Assembly: GCA_021819255.1 (NCBI GenBank)
Contig: JAKART010000084.1
Location: 1 to 8,241, forward strand
Length of the DNA stretch: 8,241 nucleotides
Reading direction: 5' to 3'
Origin: Acidobacteriota bacterium
GTDB lineage: Bacteria > Acidobacteriota > Terriglobia > Terriglobales > Acidobacteriaceae
This document shows, one piece after another, positions 1 through 6,759 of the stretch (position 1 is its first letter; the number at the start of each line of letters is the position of its first letter). The position numbers and the translations under genes are program-made. The notes beneath the pieces are model-generated. The model ran no database searches and was not told the origin of the DNA. It saw only the letters and a list, made by a program, of their open reading frames with translations.

Positions 1-6
1 TTTGGG

Positions 7-37
7 TTCGCATGGGCCGCTTCCGGTCGCCTATAAT
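7..37 (+). promoter_or_regulatory. Putative sigma70-type promoter for bamA
   Basis: A perfect -10 hexamer TATAAT lies at 32-37. The best -35 candidate is TTCGCA at 7-12, which matches TTGACA at four of six positions with a 19-bp spacer, longer than the ideal 17. Transcription would start near 44 and leave a leader of roughly 80 nt before the first possible bamA start. The leader holds a short inverted repeat, TGTCCA at 82-87 and TGGACA at 95-100. Seen directly: the hexamers. Inferred: that they drive bamA. Confidence 0.5.
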
Positions 38-121
38 CAAAGCTCTACCTTGGTGTTTCGCAGTGCTGGAATCAACTGACGTGTCCAACAAGCGTGGACA
101 GATTCAAAGAGCAGTGAGGGT

Positions 122-3100
122 GTGGTTATTTTTACCGGAATCCGAGTGAGCGCAAGCTCCGTGAAGTCTTTGTCCCAGCCTGTGCGCACGCGCTCGAGCC
201 GATTGGGCATCCTTGGCTTTGGCCAAAGCCGCTCCGGCCTGAATCGTGTCGTCGTCTCTGCCCATCGCCGGAGCTTCTCGCGTCTGGGTGTCGCCGCGGG
301 TCTGGCTGGTTTGGCCATCCTTCTGGCGCCGGCCGGCTCCACGCTGGCCAGGGCGCAAGTCCAGGTCTCCCCTCCGTTCTCTGCCGCCTCAGCGCCACAG
401 ATCCTCTGCCCGGTGGAAGTGATCGGTAACCGCCGCATTCCCAAGGAATCCATCGTCGCGCGGCTCTTCAGCCACGCTGGCGATGTCTATGATCCTTCCG
501 TGGTGGAGCGCGACTTCAATTCGCTATGGAATACCGGCTACTTCGACACCGTGCGGATTGAGAAGGTCGAAGGCAAGGGATGTCTGCAGTTGCTGGTGTA
601 CGTGCGCGAGAAACCCACCATCAGCGAGATCAACTACAAGGGCCTGAGCTCCATCACGGCCTCCGACGTGATGGACCGCCTGAAGAAGGAACACGTCGGC
701 CTGAACGTGGAAAGTCAGTTCGACCGCACCCGGGTGAAGCACGCCGAAGTGGTGCTCCAGGAGATGCTGGGAGAGCACGGACATCAGTTCGCCACCATTA
801 AAACCGAAGTCAAGACGATTCCTCCGGCGCGTGTCGCGCTCACCTTTGTCGTGAAGGAAGGCCCCACCGTGAAGGTGGGCAAGATCGCCTTCACCGGCAA
901 CCATGCGCTCTCCCACCGCCAACTGGTGGAAGCCATGGCGAACCTGAGGCCGATCGGGATTCCGCACTCGATCATCTTTGAAGACCTGTTCCCGCGCACC
1001 TATGACGCCAGCAAGCTGGATGAAGACGCGGATCGCGTGCGCGAAGCCTACCGCGACAAGGGTTACTTCAAGGCCATCACCGGCGAGCCCCGGACCCATG
1101 TCCGCAACGCCGGCGGCATCAATCCGTTCACCCTGCGCCCCTCCAAGGGCAAGCGCGTGGACATCGTCATCCCTATCGAAGAGGGCCAGCGCTACCGTCT
1201 GGGCGGAATCACCTTTTCCGGGAACAAGTCTTACCGTAACGCCAAGGCCCTGCGCGCGCTCTTCCCAGAGGCTGACGGCACCTGGTTCAACGCGAGGCTC
1301 TTTGCCAAGGGCATCGATAATCTCAAGAAGGCCTACGGCGAGGGCGGTTACATCAACATGGTGCCGACTCCGATTCCACGAGTCGACGAGGCCAAGCATC
1401 TGATCTATCTGAACGTCGACATCGATGAAGGCAAGCAGTTCTATGTCTCGCGCATCGAGTTTACCGGCAACACCCTGACGCGCGACCGCGTCATCCGGCG
1501 CGAAATGCTGATTCAAGAGGGTCAGGTGTACAACAGCCGCCTGGTCGACCTCTCCCTGATGCGTCTCAACCAACTGGACTACTTCGACACACTGAAGACC
1601 GACCAGGACGTGGAGACGCAGCAGAACACCGATGCGGGCACGGTGGACCTGCTCATCAAGCTCCATGAAAAGGGCAAGAACTCCATCGGCATCAATGGTG
1701 GCGTCAGCGGGCTCTCCGGCTCCTTCCTGGGAGTGAACTATGCAACCAACAACTTTCTCGGCTTTGGAGAGACGCTGAACGTCACCGCCAACATCGGCGA
1801 CCTGGAGCGCAATCTGAGCTTCGGCTTCACCGAGCCCTACCTGCACAACAAGCCGATCTCGCTTGGCATTCAGGTCTTCGACCGCAAGACCGACTTCAAC
1901 CCCTCCAAAAGCTATTCCGTGACCGGTTCCAATCAAAACCTGGCCACAGCCCAGCAGTCGCTGCTGAACAACTTCAATCAGTCGGCCAAGGGCCTGACCA
2001 TCCAAACCACGGAAGCCCTGCGCACGCTCTTCCGCCGCACCGGCGTCGCCCGAATCGGAGTGGCCTACTCCTGGTCGAGTTCCGGCATTACAACCTTCAA
2101 CCAGAACACGCTCAGCGTCTTCCAGACTCTGGCCTTTCGCTCCGGCATCGAGGGTCCGAACCAGTTGAACGGCATCGTCACCTCCGTGCTGACGCCCAGC
2201 TTCAGCTTCAGCACCCTGGATCGGCCCATTGGGCCACATAGCGGCAAGGAACTGAGTGTTGCTATCCAATTCGCAGGTATGGGCGGCAACACAAAGTACT
2301 ACTCTCCTGTGGTTGCCTGGCGGCAGTTCTTCCCCATGAAGGGAATCAGGATCAATAGAGAAGGCCACAACGTCTTTGCCTATCGATTTCAGCTAGCCAA
2401 CATCTCCGGCTTTGGCGGCCAGGTAGCGCCTCCCTTCTCCCGCATCTACAACGGCGGTGAGAATGATCTGCGCGGCTTCGACATCCGTTCCCTCTCGCCC
2501 TATACCTTCATGCCCACCAAGGTGATGTTCAACCTGACCAATCCGGATGGAACCGGCGTCCCTCGCGATCCGACCGACCAGGCTCTGGGCGATGTGCAGA
2601 TCCCGCTGCCCATCTATCGTCTGGCGCCGATTGGCGGCGATACCTCTGCCATCACCAACCTGGAGTACCGTTTCCCGATCATCAATCAGATCACCTTCGC
2701 GATCTTCGATGACATTGGCCTGACGATGAACCTGGAGCCGCACCAGTTGATGATGAGCCCCGAAGGCCTCTCAACCATCAACAGCCCCACCTATGGCTGC
2801 CCGGAGGTGGTCAACGGAGAGTGTCTGCAGGGCTATCAACTGCCGCCCTACTCTGAGTTCCTGAAGAACGTGCCTCATACCAACATCGTTCCGCGCATGT
2901 CCACGGGGCTTTATTTGCAGGTGCTGATGCCGATCATCAATGCGCCGTTCCAGATCTACTACGCCTATAACCCGCTGCGGCTTTACAGGGCGATACCGCA
3001 GCAGATCGTCGCTCCCAGCGGTTCGGCGTGCTCCGGCACCTCTCAGGAGTGCTTCAAGGACTTCTTCCCCTTCGCCACAGAGCCGGGCGCGGCGGCCTAT

Positions 3101-3193
3101 ACCTACCAGCAGGCGCTGCAATACTACGGAGCGGATTACGTTCTGCGTGAGCCACGCAAGACCTTCCGCTTCACCATCAGCGAGTCCTTCTAA
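122..3193 (+). CDS. bamA: BamA: outer membrane protein assembly factor (Omp85 family)
   Basis: BamA is the central subunit of the BAM complex and folds beta-barrel proteins into the outer membrane. From the first GTG the product is 1023 residues. A signal peptide (basic stretch near 49-55, hydrophobic core 56-70, likely cleavage after A-R-A at 76-78) leads into five POTRA domains at about 96-163, 164-245, 248-357, 358-440 and 441-515; four begin with a strand ending in G-N or K-G. The C-terminal barrel (about 516-1023) carries the lid-loop motif LRGF at 783-786, the equivalent of VRGF, and ends in the aromatic S-E-S-F typical of outer-membrane proteins. It has exactly six cysteines, two in POTRA1 and two in each of the last two outer loops. 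The start is uncertain: GTG 122 has GAGGG only one base upstream, and GTG at 146, 161 or 182 or TTG 203 would give a more normal signal peptide. The length exceeds the roughly 800 residues of proteobacterial BamA because of longer loops and the N-terminus. It is transcribed alone as far as visible. Confidence 0.95.
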   Translation: MVIFTGIRVSASSVKSLSQPVRTRSSRLGILGFGQSRSGLNRVVVSAHRRSFSRLGVAAGLAGLAILLAPAGSTLARAQVQVSPPFSAASAPQILCPVEVIGNRRIPKESIVARLFSHAGDVYDPSVVERDFNSLWNTGYFDTVRIEKVEGKGCLQLLVYVREKPTISEINYKGLSSITASDVMDRLKKEHVGLNVESQFDRTRVKHAEVVLQEMLGEHGHQFATIKTEVKTIPPARVALTFVVKEGPTVKVGKIAFTGNHALSHRQLVEAMANLRPIGIPHSIIFEDLFPRTYDASKLDEDADRVREAYRDKGYFKAITGEPRTHVRNAGGINPFTLRPSKGKRVDIVIPIEEGQRYRLGGITFSGNKSYRNAKALRALFPEADGTWFNARLFAKGIDNLKKAYGEGGYINMVPTPIPRVDEAKHLIYLNVDIDEGKQFYVSRIEFTGNTLTRDRVIRREMLIQEGQVYNSRLVDLSLMRLNQLDYFDTLKTDQDVETQQNTDAGTVDLLIKLHEKGKNSIGINGGVSGLSGSFLGVNYATNNFLGFGETLNVTANIGDLERNLSFGFTEPYLHNKPISLGIQVFDRKTDFNPSKSYSVTGSNQNLATAQQSLLNNFNQSAKGLTIQTTEALRTLFRRTGVARIGVAYSWSSSGITTFNQNTLSVFQTLAFRSGIEGPNQLNGIVTSVLTPSFSFSTLDRPIGPHSGKELSVAIQFAGMGGNTKYYSPVVAWRQFFPMKGIRINREGHNVFAYRFQLANISGFGGQVAPPFSRIYNGGENDLRGFDIRSLSPYTFMPTKVMFNLTNPDGTGVPRDPTDQALGDVQIPLPIYRLAPIGGDTSAITNLEYRFPIINQITFAIFDDIGLTMNLEPHQLMMSPEGLSTINSPTYGCPEVVNGECLQGYQLPPYSEFLKNVPHTNIVPRMSTGLYLQVLMPIINAPFQIYYAYNPLRLYRAIPQQIVAPSGSACSGTSQECFKDFFPFATEPGAAAYTYQQALQYYGADYVLREPRKTFRFTISESF

Positions 3194-3194
3194 G

Positions 3195-3223
3195 CTGGCG
3201 GGATCCGAACAGATCCCACCCAG
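3195..3223 (+). terminator. Hairpin directly after bamA stop
   Basis: One base after the bamA stop, CTGG and GGGATC (3195-3198, 3200-3205) pair with GATCCC and CCAG (3212-3217, 3220-3223) around a six-base loop, giving a ten-pair stem with a small internal loop. No T-run follows, so it is not a classic intrinsic terminator. It may act as a 3'-end stabiliser or a Rho-assisted stop. The pairing is seen directly; the role is inferred. Confidence 0.4.
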
Positions 3224-3618
3224 GCGACTTCCCTGCAAGGCCGTGCTTATCCTCGGCGTTGGGCGTGGATGGGCGCCTTTACCGAACTCGGTCCAACTGC
3301 GGGCGGTCGGCTGGGGTGGAAAAAAGACGCCGCCACCTTCGCCCTCTGGCCATCCCTGCAACAGGGAGAGTCTGAGGCAGCGCTACCGGCTGTGCCGATC
3401 TTCTGTATAACCGCAGGCAAGAGCGCTCTCCATCGACTTCGGTACGGCGCCTTCCCCCCGGGCGAGCGGACCCTGAGGACGCCTGGGAAATGCGGAAGAC
3501 GCGGACCGAATTCGGGTGGGGCACGCAAGGATAAAAGATACCAAGGTATCCAGCTAGGAACACACGGCCGGCTACGGCGTTGACGGCGGGAACCGTGGCC
3601 AAGAATCATGAAGGCTGG
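3224..3618. other. Gene-poor spacer between bamA and rlpA
   Basis: I find no convincing gene here on either strand. Open frames exist (for example 3269-3583 on the plus strand and several on the minus strand), but they show no recognisable motif, have poor start contexts and give low-complexity basic translations typical of GC-rich noncoding DNA. The stretch holds a small perfect hairpin (TCCCTG at 3353-3358 against CAGGGA at 3362-3367), a weak TATAAC -10-like hexamer at 3406-3411 without a good -35, and a 14-bp palindrome at 3537-3550. The rlpA promoter should be in this region, but I cannot place it with confidence. Confidence 0.5.
3537..3550. repeat. 14-bp perfect inverted repeat upstream of rlpA
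   Basis: GATACC at 3537-3542 and GGTATC at 3545-3550 form a perfect inverted repeat around AA. It sits in a short AT-richer patch of the GC-rich spacer, about 70 bp before the preferred rlpA start. Its size and symmetry would suit a dimeric regulator's operator. That role is inferred from position alone. Confidence 0.35.
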
Positions 3619-4428
3619 ATGTTGAACAAGGGTAGCCCATTGACGGCGGGCATGCCGGATGGCCAGAGGGCAACCGTCTCCGGTCACCGCCGGCCCATGG
3701 GGCGTGGGGAGCGGCCAAAGCCGGCCCTGGCCGGCTGGATCGTTGCCAGCGTGCTGATGCTGCTCTCCGGTGGCTGCCATCACCGCAGCCAACAGCCCTC
3801 TGTGCCGCCCCCACCCACGCTGGGCGGCCGGCAGAGCAACGCCGCACCCTCCGAGCGGGCTCCGATTCCCCTACCCAAGGGACGGCCGGATTTTGTGGAA
3901 ACCGGCATGGCCAGTTGGTACGCTCCCAGCGGACATCGCGCCGCCGACGGCTCCTACTACGATGGCGCCGGTATGACCGCGGCTCACAAGACACTTCCGC
4001 TGGAGACCATCGTCCGGGTGACCAATCTTTCCAACAACAAGTCCGTGCTGGTGCGCATCACCGACCGCGGGCCCTTCGTGCACGGGCGTATCATCGACCT
4101 CTCTGAAAGCGCAGCCAAGAAGATCGATCTCTATCGCATGGGCGTGGCCAGGGTTCGGGTGGAAGCCTACTTGCGTACCTCGCCCGCAACCCAGTCCAAC
4201 TGGTGCGTGCAAACCGGCGTCTTCCCCACAAGGAAGGATGCCCTGGACCTGAAGAGGGCGCTGCTGCGCCGCTACGCCGGATCCCAGGTCATCGAGTTCA
4301 CCGGAGCCACCGGCTACTGGGTACGCATTCGTCCGGCCCGTCCCGATCGCGCCGAAGCCGTGGCGATCATGGAGTGGATCGGCCGGCCGTTCCCGCACGT
4401 CGTTCCCTATCTGGTTCGATTGAATTAG
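3619..4428 (+). CDS. rlpA: RlpA-like septal lipoprotein (double-psi beta-barrel plus SPOR domain)
   Basis: RlpA proteins are outer-membrane lipoproteins that gather at the division site; some are lytic transglycosylases acting on glycan strands lacking stem peptides. Numbering from TTG 3580 (282 residues), the protein has a hydrophobic segment 50-62 with lipobox L-S-G-G-C (Cys66), a proline-rich linker 70-100, the double-psi barrel about 107-196 (ASWY, TAAHKTLP, VRVTNL, DRGPF, GRIIDLS) and a SPOR domain about 204-270 that in this family binds denuded septal peptidoglycan. His136 and Asp162 are present, but the usual Glu of the N/S-G-E motif is Ser125. I start at ATG 3619 because AAGG lies four bases upstream; TTG 3580 extends the frame, while ATG 3697 would give the most normal lipoprotein signal (27 residues to the Cys). 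An 11-bp direct repeat, TTGACGGCGGG (3580-3590, 3640-3650), spans the disputed start. It is likely co-transcribed with the protease gene ten bases downstream. Confidence 0.9.
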   Translation: MLNKGSPLTAGMPDGQRATVSGHRRPMGRGERPKPALAGWIVASVLMLLSGGCHHRSQQPSVPPPPTLGGRQSNAAPSERAPIPLPKGRPDFVETGMASWYAPSGHRAADGSYYDGAGMTAAHKTLPLETIVRVTNLSNNKSVLVRITDRGPFVHGRIIDLSESAAKKIDLYRMGVARVRVEAYLRTSPATQSNWCVQTGVFPTRKDALDLKRALLRRYAGSQVIEFTGATGYWVRIRPARPDRAEAVAIMEWIGRPFPHVVPYLVRLN

Positions 4429-4431
4429 GAG
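4427..4431 (+). promoter_or_regulatory. Ribosome binding site overlapping rlpA stop
   Basis: AGGAG at 4427-4431 uses the last two bases of the rlpA stop codon and lies seven bases before ATG 4439. It is the clearest Shine-Dalgarno sequence in the window. It fixes the protease start and argues for a shared transcript with rlpA and possible translational coupling. Confidence 0.75.
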
Positions 4432-4438
4432 ATCTGAG

Positions 4439-5800
4439 ATGCGCTGGATGTCCTGGAATTCGTCCTCTACCCGTCTTGGCCCACTCTTGTTTCTGCTCGG
4501 CATCCTCGTCCTGTGTCTGACCGGTTGCGCCGGCCAGACCAGAGCCGAGCATGCCGCCGATCTAGCCGCCCGACAGGAGTTGGCCGCCGCTCCGCCCCAC
4601 GGCAACACGGCGCAGTATTCTCTGGCTCCGGCGGAGTTGGTCAAGGCACAGCATCTCAGCAGCGTCGGCCAGTTGCTGCACTTTGGCGGCGAGGCCTGGG
4701 ATATGCTGTGTCTTGTTCTTCTCCTCAGCTTCGGCGGCATCGCCTGGATGCGTGACAGATCCCTCAAGATCAGCTCCAATCGCTGGGCGCAGGGCTATGC
4801 CTTTCTCTTCCTGTTTCTTCTGGCGACCACGCTGCTCGATCTCCCGCTGGATCTCTACGCTCACCACCTCTCGCTGCACTACGGCCTGTCCGTACAAGGC
4901 TGGCCCAGTTGGTTCCGCGATCAGATCAAGGTCTTTGCGCTGGCGTGGGGGATTGGCGGTCTGCTGGTCATGCTCCTGTTTTGGATCATCCGCAAGATGG
5001 AGCGGATGTGGTGGCTGGTCTTCTGGTGCGTCTCGATCCCCATTTTGTTCTTCGGCATCTTTGTCGCGCCCTATATGGAGCCAATGTTCTTCCAGTATCA
5101 GCCGCTGGAGAAGACCAACCCCGCCCTGGTCCTCCGTCTGGAGCAGGTGGTGCAGAAGGGCCATATGAACATCCCGCCGCAGCGGATGTTCCTGATGAAG
5201 GCCAGCGCCAAGCTATCTACCCTGAACGCTGACGTGGAGGGCTTTGGAGCCAGCAAGCGCGTGGTGGTGTGGGACACCACCATCGCGCACATGACTCCGG
5301 ATGAGATCGTCTTCGTCTTTGGCCATGAGTCCGGGCACTATGTTTTGCATCACATTCGCAACACCATCGTCTTCACCCTTGTCCTGCTTCTGGCAGCCTT
5401 TTATCTCGGCTATCTCTTTGTACAGTGGTCCATCAACAAGTTTGGCTCCATATGGGGCGTGCCTTCACAGAACGACTGGGCGGCGTTGGCCGTTCTGCTG
5501 CTGGCCCTTTCCTTCTTTGGCGCCTTGCTGGAGCCCATGGAAAACTCTTACAGCCGCGGGCATGAACATGCCGCCGACATTTACGGAGAAGAGGCCATCC
5601 ATGGGTTGGTCGCTGATCCCCAGGCAACCGCCAGAGACGCCTTCGACGTGCTGGGCCAAACCTCTCTGGCTGATCCCAACCCGAACCCGTTCTACGTGTT
5701 TTGGACCTACTCCCACCCCTCGATCGGGTATCGCGCGGCCTTCGCGCAAGCCTACAATCCGTGGGCGCCAGGCCAGGATCCCCGCTATTTCAGACGCTAA
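4439..5800 (+). CDS. M48 family integral-membrane zinc metalloprotease (STE24-like)
   Basis: This is a membrane-embedded zinc endopeptidase of 453 residues, close in size and layout to STE24/CAAX-prenyl-protease-1-type M48 enzymes; its bacterial substrate is unknown. The zinc site is H-E-S-G-H at 296-300, with Glu376 in R-G-H-E-H-A-A-D as third ligand and Asp380 conserved. The upstream block around 263-281 (N-A-D-V-E-G-F-G, K-R-V-V-V-W-D-T-T) and S-H-P-S at 425-428 match the family core. Hydrophobic segments lie near 13-29, 87-103, 118-137, 164-184, 190-211, 308-329 and 347-363. The first ends in L-T-G-C (Cys30), a lipobox-like motif unusual for a multi-pass protein, followed by a polar region 31-84. 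ATG 4439 is supported by AGGAG seven bases upstream. It lies ten bases after rlpA on the same strand, so an envelope-maintenance operon is likely, but a functional link between the two products is inferred. Confidence 0.92.
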   Translation: MRWMSWNSSSTRLGPLLFLLGILVLCLTGCAGQTRAEHAADLAARQELAAAPPHGNTAQYSLAPAELVKAQHLSSVGQLLHFGGEAWDMLCLVLLLSFGGIAWMRDRSLKISSNRWAQGYAFLFLFLLATTLLDLPLDLYAHHLSLHYGLSVQGWPSWFRDQIKVFALAWGIGGLLVMLLFWIIRKMERMWWLVFWCVSIPILFFGIFVAPYMEPMFFQYQPLEKTNPALVLRLEQVVQKGHMNIPPQRMFLMKASAKLSTLNADVEGFGASKRVVVWDTTIAHMTPDEIVFVFGHESGHYVLHHIRNTIVFTLVLLLAAFYLGYLFVQWSINKFGSIWGVPSQNDWAALAVLLLALSFFGALLEPMENSYSRGHEHAADIYGEEAIHGLVADPQATARDAFDVLGQTSLADPNPNPFYVFWTYSHPSIGYRAAFAQAYNPWAPGQDPRYFRR

Positions 5801-5853
5801 AACTGCGTGAGGCCGCCGCGCCGAAGCAACCTGCGAAGCGCCGCAAAAAGGGA

Positions 5854-5869
5854 GCGCCGAAGGCGGCGC
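5854..5869. terminator. GC-rich hairpin after the rlpA-M48 pair
   Basis: GCGCCG at 5854-5859 pairs with CGGCGC at 5864-5869 around a four-base loop, 53 bases after the protease stop. There is no T-run, and short GC stems arise easily by chance here, so this is only a candidate 3' end for the two-gene unit. Confidence 0.25.
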
Positions 5870-5945
5870 GCCATGGTCCGCAAAGCTCTGCGTCGGGAGC
5901 CTGGCCTTTCTATCTGCGCCGCACGAGCGCGAGCTTCACGGCCGC

Positions 5946-5976
5946 TTGATCCTCTCGCCTCGGCTGGGTTTAAGAT
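5946..5976 (+). promoter_or_regulatory. Candidate promoter directly abutting the HIT gene
   Basis: TAAGAT at 5971-5976 resembles a -10 hexamer (five of six positions), and TTGATC at 5946-5951 resembles a -35 (four of six), with a 19-bp spacer. A start site six or seven bases after the -10 would fall at or next to the A of ATG 5983. No Shine-Dalgarno sequence lies before that ATG, so the transcript may be leaderless. Confidence 0.4.
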
Positions 5977-5982
5977 GCACCC

Positions 5983-6348
5983 ATGGCTACTGACTTTGAT
6001 TGCCTCTTCTGCAAGATCGCAAGTGGCGCCATCCCGGTGAAGCGTCTCTATGAGAACAGCGATGTGCTGGCCTTTCCCGACATTCATCCACAAGCGCCGG
6101 TGCACATCCTCTTGATTCCCAAACAGCACTTCGGGTCTCTTACCCACTGCACCGCCGGAGAGTCTCCTCTGCTGGGTCAGCTTCTCTCCGCAGCCGGCAT
6201 AGTGGCACAGCAGCAAGGCCTCAGCGTGCATCCCGGCGGCGGCGGCTTCCGCCTGGTGATCAACACTGGCCCGGACGGAGGGCAGAGCGTCGATCACCTG
6301 CATCTGCATCTGCTCGGCGGAAGAGAGATGGGATGGCCTCCCGGCTAG
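5983..6348 (+). CDS. HIT family protein (HINT-like purine nucleoside phosphoramidase)
   Basis: HINT-branch HIT proteins are small cytosolic dimers that hydrolyse AMP-lysine and other adenosine phosphoramidates. The product is 121 residues, a usual length. The catalytic motif H-L-H-L-H-L-L is at 105-111, with His107 the expected nucleophile. C-L-F-C at 7-10, with His49 and His105, fits the zinc site found in many bacterial HIT proteins. F-P-D-I-H-P-Q-A-P-V-H (31-41) and the C-terminal G-G-R-E-M-G-W-P-P-G are HINT hallmarks, so the C-terminus looks native. ATG 5983 has no Shine-Dalgarno sequence, but a -10-like hexamer ends six bases before it. The TAG stop lies inside the left arm of a 118-bp palindromic element, whose hairpin may also end the transcript. 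It is probably monocistronic. Confidence 0.93.
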   Translation: MATDFDCLFCKIASGAIPVKRLYENSDVLAFPDIHPQAPVHILLIPKQHFGSLTHCTAGESPLLGQLLSAAGIVAQQQGLSVHPGGGGFRLVINTGPDGGQSVDHLHLHLLGGREMGWPPG

Positions 6349-6462
6349 ACCATTTTCCCTGAAGGTGTAAGCAAGGGGAACGACTCCTGTGGGCGTTTTC
6401 CTCAATGAAAACGCCACTGAACGCCCGCTTCCGTACACCCATCATCAGGGAAAATGGTCTAG
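6345..6462. repeat. 118-bp palindromic element with 18-bp perfect terminal inverted repeats (REP/MITE-like)
   Basis: CTAGACCATTTTCCCTGA at 6345-6362 is the exact reverse complement of 6445-6462. The 82 bases between carry further nested symmetry: GGTGTA at 6364-6369 pairs with TACACC at 6434-6439, and GGCGTTTTC at 6392-6400 pairs with GAAAACGCC at 6407-6415 around a six-base loop, with partial pairing between. As RNA or single-stranded DNA the whole element folds into one long interrupted hairpin. It starts one base before the HIT stop codon and encodes no protein. The architecture fits a REP-type or MITE-type dispersed element. I see no clear target-site duplication, and only one copy is in this window. 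It could also serve as a 3'-end hairpin for the HIT mRNA. Confidence 0.75.
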
Positions 6463-6736
6463 AGACTCGGCATGGAGGCTGGATTGAGGATCCTCGATCT
6501 CTCGGCGGCGACGCAAGATCCTCAAGCGCTCTGCCGGGACTGCGAGGTTGCAAATCACCTTCTGGAAGCACTCTTCGCGCGAGCGCTTGCTCATCCATGG
6601 CGCCCAGCTCCATGCAAACTCGTGAGACGCACTTCGAACGCAGCAGTTACTAAAGTGAACGAAAGTAATCCATCATCGAGAAATGAAGTAACCAAAAAAT
6701 CGCGTAGAGTCACCTTTCTCCCTTAGTGATTTCTAA

Positions 6737-6759
6737 CACCTAAAGTGAGGCTTTAGGTG
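6737..6759. repeat. Perfect 9-bp hairpin in the AT-rich patch
   Basis: CACCTAAAG at 6737-6745 and CTTTAGGTG at 6751-6759 form a perfect stem around a five-base loop, TGAGG. Flanking TAA (6734-6736) and TTA (6764-6766) could extend the stem across a four-base bulge. There is no T-run on either side. Terminator, operator and RNA structure remain possible. Confidence 0.55.

Noticed and set aside
524..2368. Long 614-codon open frame on the minus strand inside bamA
   Set aside because: It is antisense to a clearly conserved Omp85 gene; high GC at third positions keeps this antisense frame open. It has no recognisable domain.
3871..4779. 302-codon minus-strand open frame across rlpA and the protease gene
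   Set aside because: It is fully antisense to two genes with recognised catalytic and structural motifs and shows no motif of its own.
5701..5949. Plus-strand frame giving a Lys/Ala/Pro-rich basic tail after the M48 stop, as if a frameshifted extension
   Set aside because: The M48 protein already ends normally, the frame has no start codon after the stop, and GC-rich DNA easily yields such basic stretches.
6626..6650. tRNA T-arm-like TTCGAAC
   Set aside because: The flanking bases do not form the five-pair T stem and no cloverleaf can be built around it.
6472..6726. 84-codon plus-strand frame in the HIT-msrA interval
   Set aside because: It has no ribosome binding site, weaker third-position GC than the real genes, a composition shift halfway through and no recognisable domain.
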